Assembly (NCBI GenBank): GCA_963747535.1
Contig: CAVVFX010000006.1
Span: 1,364,001 to 1,428,000, forward strand
Reading direction: 5' to 3'
Origin: CAVVFX01 sp963747535
GTDB lineage: Bacteria; Acidobacteriota; Terriglobia; Bryobacterales; Bryobacteraceae
DNA: 64,000 bases
In this document: positions 43,640-52,731 of the stretch, in pieces
Numbering within the stretch: position 1 is the stretch's first letter
Layout of the letters: each line of letters begins with the position of its first letter
Translations under genes and position numbers: made by a program
The notes under the pieces: generated by a model
The model's input: only the letters and a program-made list of their open reading frames with translations
The model's database searches: none
Told to the model about the DNA's origin: nothing

Positions 43640-45169
43640 ATGAAGTCAATGTCGCCTGAGCGTATTAGGGCACCGGAACTCCCTTCTATAACCGGATTTC
43701 CACGCCTGATCCGGCTCGTTTTCTCGTTTCCGGTCTTCATCGCGTTTTCGCTAATTGCATTGACGGCGTTGACGGTCCGGGACCGCTTCGACGATCCTGA
43801 CCTCTGGCAGCACCTGAAGATGGGGCAGGTCATCTGGACTACCCGGTCGATTCCCACCACCGAGATTTTCTCGCACACGGCGGCTGGGCATGCCTGGATT
43901 CCCCACGAATGGCTGGCACAGCTCAGCATTTACGGAGCTTACCGGTTGGCCGGCTACTCCGGGCTGATGCTTTGGCTGGTGGTGCTTGCCTCGCTCCTGT
44001 TGGTTCTGCTTTATGGGCTATCGTGTCTCTACTCGGGCAATGCAAAAGTAGCGTTCCTCGGAGGGATCATTGGCTGGTATTTTGCTACGGTCGGGCTGGC
44101 AATCCGGCCACTGGTGCTCGGACACCTGCTGCTGGTCGTCGAACTCCTGCTGCTTCAGTTGGGACGCACGAGAGACCGGCGATGGTTCTGGGGACTTCCT
44201 CTTCTGTTCGCCGTCTGGGTGAACTGCCACGGGTCGTACGCGCCCGGACTGTTTATTCTGGCCGTCACGATTGCATGCGGGTTCCTCGAATTGAGACGCG
44301 GCCCGATCGTATCGTCCGCGTGGCCCCCCGTCGAACGCAGGGCACTCATCTTCGCTTCCATCGCAAGCGTCGCCGCGCTATTCTGCAATCCGATCGGCTG
44401 GAGACTTCTCACTTATCCGCTCAATGCTCTTTTTGTTCAGCATACGGGATTAGCAAACGTGCAGGAGTGGCTGCCGCTAACATTTTTCGACCCCAGGACT
44501 CCCGGACTTCTGCTGATTCTGGGAGGGGCAGGCCTCGCGGCCGCGGCGAGGGTTGTGGAGATTCGCCTCGAGGAATTGATCCTGGTTTCCGCGACCGCAA
44601 TGCTGGCGGTGCAGCATCAACGGATGTTGTTCCTCTTTGGAATTATCGCGGCGCCGGTAGTTTGCCGCTTGCTCTCGGACAGTTGGGAGCATTACGAATT
44701 CAGACGCGATCTACCCGTCGCGAACGGCGTGTGCATGGCCATTGCCATACTGGTGGTCGTTATTTCGTTCCCGAGTGAATCCGAACTGGTATCTCAAGTG
44801 AAAAAGGCCAGCCCGGTGGATGCCGTGGAGTTCGTGCGGAACGCGCACCTTCGAGGGCCCATGCTGAACGATTACACGTTTGGAGATTACCTCCTCTGGG
44901 CTTTACCGGAACATAAGGTGTTTGTCGACGGCCGCGCTGACGTGTTTGACTGGACGGGCGTTCTGGAGTCGTTTGGGCGGTGGGCACTCCTCCAAGAAGA
45001 TCCGCAAATCCTGCTGAACCGGTATAAGATTCAATTCTGTATCCTGAATAGCGATTCTCCTCTCGCGCGCGTCCTGCCCTACCTGCCCGGCTGGAGCAAG
45101 GCTTACGGGGATTCGCTCGCTTCCGTCTTCGTCCGCCAGGATCGGACGCCGGCCTCAAAAGTGCCGTAA
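43640..45169 (+). CDS. Polytopic membrane protein, GT-C-like, unknown function
   Basis: 509 residues with about ten membrane helices. After the first helix comes RDRFDDPDLWQHLKMGQVIW, then HTAAGHAWIPHEWLAQL, a pattern seen in large bacterial membrane protein families related to GT-C glycosyltransferases. The acidic DDPD in the first periplasmic loop could be catalytic. The C-terminal soluble part (LNDYTFGDYLLWALPEHKVF) has the FGDYL(L/I)W motif of the same family. It is the last plus-strand gene of the sugar locus and is convergent with the next gene. Confidence 0.7.
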   Translation: MKSMSPERIRAPELPSITGFPRLIRLVFSFPVFIAFSLIALTALTVRDRFDDPDLWQHLKMGQVIWTTRSIPTTEIFSHTAAGHAWIPHEWLAQLSIYGAYRLAGYSGLMLWLVVLASLLLVLLYGLSCLYSGNAKVAFLGGIIGWYFATVGLAIRPLVLGHLLLVVELLLLQLGRTRDRRWFWGLPLLFAVWVNCHGSYAPGLFILAVTIACGFLELRRGPIVSSAWPPVERRALIFASIASVAALFCNPIGWRLLTYPLNALFVQHTGLANVQEWLPLTFFDPRTPGLLLILGGAGLAAAARVVEIRLEELILVSATAMLAVQHQRMLFLFGIIAAPVVCRLLSDSWEHYEFRRDLPVANGVCMAIAILVVVISFPSESELVSQVKKASPVDAVEFVRNAHLRGPMLNDYTFGDYLLWALPEHKVFVDGRADVFDWTGVLESFGRWALLQEDPQILLNRYKIQFCILNSDSPLARVLPYLPGWSKAYGDSLASVFVRQDRTPASKVP

Positions 45170-45174
45170 AACAA

Positions 45175-47301
45175 CTATCTGGGCGAGTCGTTTCGTGGAG
45201 TCAGTGGGGTCTGACCGAGCAGCGCGCTGGCTCCTTTTGCACCGCAAAGAAACACTTTGGCGTAACCGTTCGCCCAGGCGGGCTGTTTCTTCCAGACCCA
45301 GCTGTTGCGGTCCGCCCATACAGGGTCGGTGTCCTTCACTATCAAGGCATCGATTCCCAGATCGCGGCAGATTTGGTCGACACGGTTCGCCTCGACAGCG
45401 CCGGGCTTTTCGAACAGGTCGTTCAGCGGGCCGATCACGCCGGTGCACGGCGAGGGGTCTCCGCCAAAGACCACGCCGCATGCCGATGTCTCAGCGGCAG
45501 CTTGGCGGTCGGCGTAGAGGCCGTAGAACAGGTCGCCCGGGGCCGCGTTGGGATTGTGCTGGACGATCGCGTGCACCGGCAGTTCGTGCCGAAGCCAGTC
45601 GTAGACTTCGCGGAGTGCGTAGGTGCGCCTGCCCAGATTTTGATCGCTGGAGAGCCAGGCGTACCTGGGGATGGGAAACCGATCGGAAATCAGGGGAAAG
45701 AATCGGAACATGGAAGCTTCGTAAACGGTGCCGGCGACGCCGAGCACGATCAGGGTTGTAAGGATCGCGCGTCGATCTTTGCCGGGCGCGGCCACAAACA
45801 CGTCATCCCAGAGGTCCGCCGCCCAGATCAGCAAAATGAATTGCGCAAACAGAACCCCCCGGTAGCCCAAGTCGTTAATCGATATGACGTTTGAGCGGAA
45901 GAAAGAGCAGATCAACAGGCTGGTCACGACCATGATGAAGCCGCACAGTTCCGGAAACGTGAAGGCTTTTCCGCTGCGCATCCTTCTCCACTGCAGGAGG
46001 CCGACGACAAAAAAGAAACCAAGTTCGAGAAAATAATTCAGTGGCAACAGGAGCGTATCCATGAAGGGCACGCGCCATCCAGGATGCGGCCAGAAGGTTT
46101 CCAGCATTACGTCCGCGATGAGGAATGGCCTGACCGCGAACGCGATGGGAAGGCCGCTCGCTGCAGCCGGTCCTCCTCCGCGGAGACCCATCAGATACGG
46201 GGCCGCGGCAGCGAGCGCTACGATTCCCGAGACGCAAATTAAGACCCCCTCCGGCCAGTGACGCTTCACGAGAGTAATCGTCAGCCACGCAATCATAAAG
46301 ATCGAGAAAACGGCCGCAACGTAGATACCGAGTCCCGCGGCGCTCGAAAAAGCCAGACCGGCGGCGACTGCATTCAACACGCGGCGCCATAACAGAGCCG
46401 GGGCGGAATTGTGCCAGAGCAGCAGGAAGCCCGTCATGCACGCAATGAGGGCGGCAATGTTATGAGGTACCCAAAGAGTGGAATTGATCCAGGGTGGAAC
46501 AAAAGCGGTGAGGCTCTGGAACAGGCGCCGGGATAGGATCGAGGTCAGGAGCACAGGGACGATGTCGAGTCCGGCCACGCCTAACAGCGAGATTCCGATT
46601 AGCGTTCTTCTGTCAAGATCCTTAGCGCCTTTGGGCTGGAAGAACCGCAGGTAGAGAGGCACCAGGGCCATTAAACCGACACCACTCCAGACAGTGCCCG
46701 CCAGAATCGCGTGACGAGCCGTAACGGCAGGTCCCCCGAACTGGTCTACGAGGCTGCACAACATCAACCAGAAGTAGTGATACCGGAGGGCGAACGGGTG
46801 TCCGGGGAAGAAATAGGGATTGTGGGGCGGAACACCGCTGTTGGTTATCGATGCCGTGATGGCGGCACGCAAGGTGTAATCGTAGGCGGCCAACGGGAAA
46901 TAGAGTCTTTTCCCAAGCTGCAAATCGACCAGCAGGAGCGTTCCCAATACGACCCAGCCGGCTACGATCGCCAGTACGGCGCCAGTTCTTTTGGACAGCG
47001 GCGGCACGGACAGGAGGTGGCGCTCGTGAAACAACAGCGCGGCGAAACCGATAACGCAGCCGGCATACATGACCCAGACCGCGGGGAGTGACCAGCGCCA
47101 AAGATGGTAGGTGATGATGGGAAGGATGGCAATGGCGAGGGGAATCGAGATCGCGCACCTGGCCAACAGCAAGCGTCGGCGAAAGTCGAGTGCGTCCAGT
47201 AGCCAACCGAAAACGTACCCCGGAATGAAGAGGACCAGCACCCAGAGCACGAGAGCCTCGGAGACCGCAAGCAGGTCCGAGATCATGAAACTTTCTTTCA
47301 C
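45175..47301 (-). CDS. Polytopic membrane protein, GT-C-like, paralogue A1
   Basis: 708 residues with roughly 12-14 membrane helices and a C-terminal soluble domain. The region HNPYFFPGHPFALRYHYFWLM, after a helix, and the C-terminal YGLYADRQAAAETSACGVVF and DALIVKDTDPVWAD are shared with the next upstream gene. I cannot assign an activity, but size, topology and locus suggest a lipid-linked sugar transferase. It lies six bases after its paralogue. Confidence 0.7.
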   Translation of the reverse strand: MKESFMISDLLAVSEALVLWVLVLFIPGYVFGWLLDALDFRRRLLLARCAISIPLAIAILPIITYHLWRWSLPAVWVMYAGCVIGFAALLFHERHLLSVPPLSKRTGAVLAIVAGWVVLGTLLLVDLQLGKRLYFPLAAYDYTLRAAITASITNSGVPPHNPYFFPGHPFALRYHYFWLMLCSLVDQFGGPAVTARHAILAGTVWSGVGLMALVPLYLRFFQPKGAKDLDRRTLIGISLLGVAGLDIVPVLLTSILSRRLFQSLTAFVPPWINSTLWVPHNIAALIACMTGFLLLWHNSAPALLWRRVLNAVAAGLAFSSAAGLGIYVAAVFSIFMIAWLTITLVKRHWPEGVLICVSGIVALAAAAPYLMGLRGGGPAAASGLPIAFAVRPFLIADVMLETFWPHPGWRVPFMDTLLLPLNYFLELGFFFVVGLLQWRRMRSGKAFTFPELCGFIMVVTSLLICSFFRSNVISINDLGYRGVLFAQFILLIWAADLWDDVFVAAPGKDRRAILTTLIVLGVAGTVYEASMFRFFPLISDRFPIPRYAWLSSDQNLGRRTYALREVYDWLRHELPVHAIVQHNPNAAPGDLFYGLYADRQAAAETSACGVVFGGDPSPCTGVIGPLNDLFEKPGAVEANRVDQICRDLGIDALIVKDTDPVWADRNSWVWKKQPAWANGYAKVFLCGAKGASALLGQTPLTPRNDSPR

Positions 47302-47307
47302 CCGGAT

Positions 47308-49458
47308 TTACCTGGAGGCACCGTCACCGGTCTCTGGTGTCGACGGTAGCCGTTCTCGAAGGGTTTCCTTGTCCGGTTCGTTGCCGGTCCCGCAGAGGAA
47401 GGCGCGCGAATGCGCGTTTTCGATGAGAGGTTGTTTTTTCCACACCCAGGAGGCTTTGTCTTTCCAGACACCGTCAGTATCTTTCACGACCATGGCGGCT
47501 ATGGATAATCTCCGGCACACAACGTCCACCTGGGCGGGATCGAGGTTACCGGATTGAGAATACAACTGGACGAGCGGCGCAACAATGTCGGGACAAAGGG
47601 CGGGAGAACCGCCGAACACGACCCCGCACGAGAGCGTCTCGGCAGCGGTTTGCCGGTCCGCGTAGAGGCCATAGAATAGATCTCCAGGATCTCCGTTTGG
47701 ATTCTGCTGAACGAGCGCGGACCTCGGCAGTTCCTGGCTCAGCCTTTCATAGACTTGACGAAGAGAGTAGGTTCGCTCGCCGAGAAAGTGATCCGGGGCC
47801 AGCCAGGCATATCTCGGGATCGCGAGATCGTCGAGGAGTATGGGATAGATTCTTAACATCGTTACGTCGTAGACTGTCGTTGCCACGCCCAGCGCCAACA
47901 ACACCCCCAGGCCGCTGAACAGGGTCTTGCGTGCCAGGAACAAACTCTTTTCCCATAGTTCAGCCGCCCAAATCAGCAGCACAAATTGGGCGAGGATAAT
48001 CCCGCGCCAACCGAGATCGTTAGTGGAAATCGTATTGGATCGCAGGAAAGTACAAATGACGAGGCTGGTCACCAGCATCGCGACCAGGCAAGCATCCTCG
48101 TCGCTGAAGCTCCGTTGATCCCGGAGTTTCTTCCACTGCCTGGTCCCGACGACGAAAAAGAATCCGAACTCCAAGAAGTAACTTAGCGGCAGCGATAGCG
48201 CATTGGCCAAAGGAATCTTCCATCGGCTGCCGGGACCGGACTCGCCGACGAGTTCCTTGGCAAGGTAAAACGACCTGATCGCAAAACCGATTGGCGCGTT
48301 GCCGTTACCGGCGCTTCTCCCAAATAGTTGAGAAAGATGCGGAACGGATAGCCCAAGTGCGAGAACCCCGGCGATGCAGACGAGGCTCGCGTCTCGCCGG
48401 CGTCCGCGGAACAGAAGCGTCGCAACCCAGACCAGCAGGAAGATTGCGAAAACAAACGTCACGTAAACCGACAAGCCAAGGCCACTCGCAAAAGCCGCGC
48501 CGCCGACCACGGCGGCGGAAAGCCCAACACGCCTTCCGACATGCCGGGAAGCATCCCAAATTACCAGGAACCCGGTCGCGCAGGCGACCAGCGCCGCAAT
48601 CGTGTGAGGTTGCCAGAATACCGAACTGACCCACGCCAAGGCAGGTTCATTCCACCACTGGCTGCTGGCGTGGAACTGACCCGTCAGCGCGAAGATAATG
48701 GCGAGAGGCACGATATCCAGTCCGGTGACGCTCAACAGCGCTACCGATAACAGGAGTTGTCGATCCGGGTTCTCAGGTCTTCTGCCGCGGAAAAAGTACA
48801 CGTAGAGAGCGACTAAAGCCACCAAGCCGATGCCGCTCCAGAGTGTGCCACCGATCACGGCAATCCTGGCGGTTACCAACGGTCCGCCGAACCGTCCTAC
48901 CAGGCTGCACAGCATGTACCAGAAATAGTGGTAACGCAGGATGTAAGAATGTCCGGGATAGAAGTACGGATTGGCGGGAGGAACGCCGGTCCGGTCAATC
49001 GCCGCGGTAACCGCCGTACGCAACGTATAGTCGTAGGAGGTGAGAGGGAAATACAGGCGGTGTCCGATCTGGATGTCGATGAGCCATACGGCGCCAAAGA
49101 CGACCCAAGCGGCAAGAATGGTCAGCACGATGACCCTGGCCTTGGACAAAGGCCCGATTCGCGGAACCGGTTGGCGTGCCTTGCCGGCGACCATTACCGG
49201 GAGAGCTACCCAGGACCCCGCGCAGAAGAGCCATGGGGCCGCAGGTATGGTGAGCCAGCACAGGTAGGTGGCGATGGGAACTACCGCGACAGACAGACAG
49301 ACCGAGATCGCGACCCTTGCCAACAGGGTTCGTCTGTCAAAAGCGAAGATGTTCAGCAGCGCTCCGAGGACGTATCCCGGGACCACGAGAAAGAGGGCGA
49401 AGAGAGGGAAGACAATCGAGGTGCTGGCAAGATCCCAAACCGTGAAATTGTGGGTCAT
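47308..49458 (-). CDS. Polytopic membrane protein, GT-C-like, paralogue A2
   Basis: 716 residues, a tandem paralogue of the following gene. Shared blocks include PPANPYFYPGHSYILRYHYF, SVFWQPHTIAALVACATGFL, YGLYADRQTAAETLSCGVVF and MVVKDTDGVWKDKASWVWKK. N-terminal and C-terminal halves match over the full length, so it is a whole-gene duplication. The stop is near the paralogue start, and the ATG overlaps the stop of the GT87 gene by four bases. Function as for A1. Confidence 0.7.
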   Translation of the reverse strand: MTHNFTVWDLASTSIVFPLFALFLVVPGYVLGALLNIFAFDRRTLLARVAISVCLSVAVVPIATYLCWLTIPAAPWLFCAGSWVALPVMVAGKARQPVPRIGPLSKARVIVLTILAAWVVFGAVWLIDIQIGHRLYFPLTSYDYTLRTAVTAAIDRTGVPPANPYFYPGHSYILRYHYFWYMLCSLVGRFGGPLVTARIAVIGGTLWSGIGLVALVALYVYFFRGRRPENPDRQLLLSVALLSVTGLDIVPLAIIFALTGQFHASSQWWNEPALAWVSSVFWQPHTIAALVACATGFLVIWDASRHVGRRVGLSAAVVGGAAFASGLGLSVYVTFVFAIFLLVWVATLLFRGRRRDASLVCIAGVLALGLSVPHLSQLFGRSAGNGNAPIGFAIRSFYLAKELVGESGPGSRWKIPLANALSLPLSYFLEFGFFFVVGTRQWKKLRDQRSFSDEDACLVAMLVTSLVICTFLRSNTISTNDLGWRGIILAQFVLLIWAAELWEKSLFLARKTLFSGLGVLLALGVATTVYDVTMLRIYPILLDDLAIPRYAWLAPDHFLGERTYSLRQVYERLSQELPRSALVQQNPNGDPGDLFYGLYADRQTAAETLSCGVVFGGSPALCPDIVAPLVQLYSQSGNLDPAQVDVVCRRLSIAAMVVKDTDGVWKDKASWVWKKQPLIENAHSRAFLCGTGNEPDKETLRERLPSTPETGDGASR

Positions 49459-50777
49459 CCAGTTGTCAGTTCCCTATTCGAGGCTTGTCCAGCGAGCGTG
49501 CGGTCTGACTCGTTCGAGACACGAAAACAGGCGGACATCTGGAAGATCCCAATCGCGGCCAGCACGGGCGTCAGAATCTGCCAGCCAGTCCGGCTCGATA
49601 GCCAGTTGCTGAAGCATGAAGAGACCAAGAGCGCAAGGCACAACCCGAAAAACACGCGTGGCGCGAACCGGATGAGGATGGCCGCGGTCGCAATGATGCT
49701 AACAAGCACCAGCAGCGAGTCGTAAATCGGGACGTACACATTTAATAGCAATGTCCAGGTGATCGTAGTCGCCCATGTTAGCGTGGCGGGACTGTGCCGA
49801 GAGTACTTCCTCGCTCTCCACCACGTCCCGGCCAGGCATGCTCCAGCCAGGCCACCGGCGCAAACAAACAGCCCCCGCGTGAACAGGCCGGCATGGGGAA
49901 CCGCCGTTGCCAGCGCCCTTACATCGAGGGTTACCGGCAAAACATGGGAGATTGTGGCGGCGAAACTGGACGATGCTGCGACATAGGACATCCAGATCCG
50001 CGGTCCCGCGGCCAGGGTCGCCACGGCTACCAGCGTGAGTGCCCCGGTTGCGAATCCGGCAAGGGTTTTCGGTCTCCTGATAACGAGCAGCATGGGGAGG
50101 ATGAGGATCAGCAAAGTCGGCTTATAGGTGCAGATGGACAGGGCAATTCCGCTCAGGAAGTGGCGCTCCGAAGCTTCCCAGCAGACGGCCAGAGCCATTG
50201 CCAGGAAACCGACGGCGGATACCTGGCCGCCGAGCAGTACCCACGGGATAATGGGGTAGAACGACAACCCAAACAGCAGAAAGAGCGAGCGATGAAGGAT
50301 GTCGGCGTCGCAGAACCGCCGGATCAGGAGGCACAGACCTGTCACGTACAAGGCGAGGCTGATCGCAAGCCACAACCGGCATGCAGTCCAGTACGGCAAC
50401 ATCGCAAACGGCTGAAAAAACATCGCAAGATACGGAGGGTAGGCGAGCGCCCCAAAGTAGCCTCCCTTGAGCGGTTCGGGTTGGAAGGCATCGGCGATGT
50501 TCTGCTGCAGCGCAAAATCGTAAAGACGTGCGGGAGAATAGTGGTTCAGCAGATGTCCGAGGGAGTAGAAATAAACGAAGTCTCTTTCGCCGCCTACCCG
50601 GACTGAGGTATATACGATCGTCATTACGAAGGCGCATATCGCCCAGCCAATGAGGTTCAGATCCCTCAAATCAGCCCGTTTCAGCGCAAACATCGGCCGC
50701 GCGCCTGGCGCCCTGTCATCAAGGGGCCGCACACTGCACGGGTTCGGAGACGATTCGATGATTTGCATTTTCCGCAT
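49455..50777 (-). CDS. GT87-type membrane mannosyltransferase-like protein, paralogue B1
   Basis: 440 residues with about ten membrane helices. The loop YFYSLGHLLNHYSPARLYDF and the segment YPPYLAMFFQPFAMLPYWTA are typical of the GT87 (former DUF2029) family, which includes mycobacterial polyprenyl-phosphate mannosyltransferases. The conserved acidic start is RVGGERDFVYFY. ATGs at 50777 and 50768 are both possible. The second gives the same first residues (MQII) as its paralogue. It is coupled to paralogue A2. Confidence 0.75.
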   Translation of the reverse strand: MRKMQIIESSPNPCSVRPLDDRAPGARPMFALKRADLRDLNLIGWAICAFVMTIVYTSVRVGGERDFVYFYSLGHLLNHYSPARLYDFALQQNIADAFQPEPLKGGYFGALAYPPYLAMFFQPFAMLPYWTACRLWLAISLALYVTGLCLLIRRFCDADILHRSLFLLFGLSFYPIIPWVLLGGQVSAVGFLAMALAVCWEASERHFLSGIALSICTYKPTLLILILPMLLVIRRPKTLAGFATGALTLVAVATLAAGPRIWMSYVAASSSFAATISHVLPVTLDVRALATAVPHAGLFTRGLFVCAGGLAGACLAGTWWRARKYSRHSPATLTWATTITWTLLLNVYVPIYDSLLVLVSIIATAAILIRFAPRVFFGLCLALLVSSCFSNWLSSRTGWQILTPVLAAIGIFQMSACFRVSNESDRTLAGQASNRELTTG

Positions 50778-51159
50778 TAGCGTCTCGCCCCCAGAGCAAA
50801 TTGTAGCTCGGTAGCAATCTTATGGCCGGTCGGAGCGGCTGTCTGCCATCCATCCGAGCAGCGGGTAACATCATGTGGACCCGACTGAAGGTGTCATCGA
50901 AAAGTCCTTTACGCGAGGGACAACTGAAGTGCAATTCGAGAGCCAGACTATCCACATTCGACTGGAGGCGAAAAACGTACTCTTTTCGTGCAGTTCGCAG
51001 GGGTACTCCACACCCGATAAAGCTCACTTCGAATGCAGCCCTATACAGTTGTGTCTACAGCAGTTGACGGCAACGCTACACTCCGGTTCGTCCGCGCCGA
51101 GGTTGTCAACCAGCCAAACAGTGAAGGCTCACTCCGTGGTTTCCGATGAGCCCCTTCCC
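50778..51159. other. 382-base gap between two GT87 paralogues
   Basis: No credible gene. A stretch at 51032-51062 (GAATGCAGCCCTATACAG) resembles 52707-52724 (GAATGCAGTCCTATACCA) upstream of the other paralogue. The upstream region was therefore probably duplicated together with the gene and has since diverged. Confidence 0.5.
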
Positions 51160-52482
51160 CTACCCTCCGGCTTTTCCGGCGAGAGCGATGCCTGACCCGA
51201 TCCGGTTCGACACGTTCATGCAGGCGGACATCTGCAAGATTCCGATCGCGGCCAATAAGGGCGTGAGGATCTGCCAGCCTATCTGGATCGATAGCCAGAC
51301 GGTGAAGTAGGAAGAGATCAGAAGCGCGAGACACAATCCGAAAAACAGGCGAGGCGCGAACCGGATGAGGATGGCCGCAGTCGCAATGATGCTGATGAGC
51401 ACCAGCACCGAGTCATAAACCGGGACGTACAAGTTCAATAGCAATGTCCAGGTGATGGTTGTCGCCCAAACGAGGGTAGCGGGACCGCGGCGAGCATAGC
51501 TCCGCGCTTTCCACCAGATGCGGGCCAGGTAGGCTCCAGCGAGGGCCCCGACGCAAATGAACAGGCTGCGCATCAAGCGGCCAGCGTGCGGCACCGCCCC
51601 TGCGAAGGCCTTGAGGTCCAGCGTCACCGGAATTTGAGAGATTTCGGTGACCTTGCGGGCAGACTCTCCGATGAAGGACACCCAGATTTGCGGTCCGAGG
51701 GCCAAGGTCGCCGAGGCTATCAGCGTGAATGCGCCGACTGCGAGTCCGGCAAGCGTTCTCGGTCGCCGGATGACGAGCAGCATCGGCAGGATCAGGAGCA
51801 GCAAGGTTGGCTTATAGGTGCAAATGGACAGAGCAAGGCCACTCAGGAAGTGGCACCCCAAATCCTCCCAATAGATCGCCAAAGCCATGGCCAGGAAACC
51901 AATTGCCGATAACTGACCCCCGAGCAGTATCCACGGAATGAACGGCCAGAACGACAACCCAAACAAGAAAAACATGGAACGCTGAAGGAGATCACGGTCG
52001 CAAAAGCGCCTGATGACGAGGCACAAACCTGTCAGGTAGAGCGTCAGGCTGAGCGCCAGCCACAACCGGCAGGCAGTCCAGTACGGCAGCTTGGCAAATG
52101 GCTGAAACATCATCGCAACATAAGGAGGATACGAGTACGACCCAAAGAATCCGCCGTTCGGCTGAGCGATTTTCCCGCCCACCTTGACCGCTTGCGGATA
52201 TACGGTTCCGAGGACATCAAGTTGGACTTCGTGATCGTAAAGGTGGGTGGAGGAATAGTGGTTTAGCAGGTACCCACAGGTGTAAAAGTAAACGAAGTCT
52301 CTCGGCTCGCTTTCATGAAGTGACTGATGGGCCGCGATTGTCAATACCATGGCGAACATCGCCCAACCAATGAAGTTTAGATCCCTCAAATCAGCCCGTT
52401 TCAGGGCAAACACCCGCCGCGCGCTGAGGGTCCGGTCAGGGAGCGCGTTGGATGGGTTGGGACACGATTCGACGATTTGCAT
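51160..52482 (-). CDS. GT87-type membrane mannosyltransferase-like protein, paralogue B2
   Basis: 440 residues, a full-length tandem paralogue of B1. Shared blocks are FALKRADLRDLNFIGWAMFA, YFYTCGYLLNHYSSTHLYD, YPPYVAMMFQPFAKLPYWTA and SICTYKPTLLLLILPMLLVI. The ATG at 52482 matches the MQI start of B1. The frame stays open to 52602 but without similarity. It is the only gene of its apparent transcript, separated from B1 by 382 bases and from the next gene by 249. Confidence 0.75.
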   Translation of the reverse strand: MQIVESCPNPSNALPDRTLSARRVFALKRADLRDLNFIGWAMFAMVLTIAAHQSLHESEPRDFVYFYTCGYLLNHYSSTHLYDHEVQLDVLGTVYPQAVKVGGKIAQPNGGFFGSYSYPPYVAMMFQPFAKLPYWTACRLWLALSLTLYLTGLCLVIRRFCDRDLLQRSMFFLFGLSFWPFIPWILLGGQLSAIGFLAMALAIYWEDLGCHFLSGLALSICTYKPTLLLLILPMLLVIRRPRTLAGLAVGAFTLIASATLALGPQIWVSFIGESARKVTEISQIPVTLDLKAFAGAVPHAGRLMRSLFICVGALAGAYLARIWWKARSYARRGPATLVWATTITWTLLLNLYVPVYDSVLVLISIIATAAILIRFAPRLFFGLCLALLISSYFTVWLSIQIGWQILTPLLAAIGILQMSACMNVSNRIGSGIALAGKAGG

Positions 52483-52731
52483 GTTTGTTTGGCGTCCGGT
52501 GCGGTGACGACGCGAATCGGAGTATAGTTGCAATCTCGCGGCCACCCCAAAGGGCGGCATGTAGTCCACCAAAGAATACCAACGCTCTCCCGAAGGGTTC
52601 ACGCTAAATCGCTTATAAAAAGGGCGTTAAGCGCCACTCGGGGCCAGACTCTCAATACGGTAACGGAGCAGGCGGTTCAGGGTTACCTGGTCCTTACGAC
52701 TCTGCTTGAATGCAGTCCTATACCATCGCGT

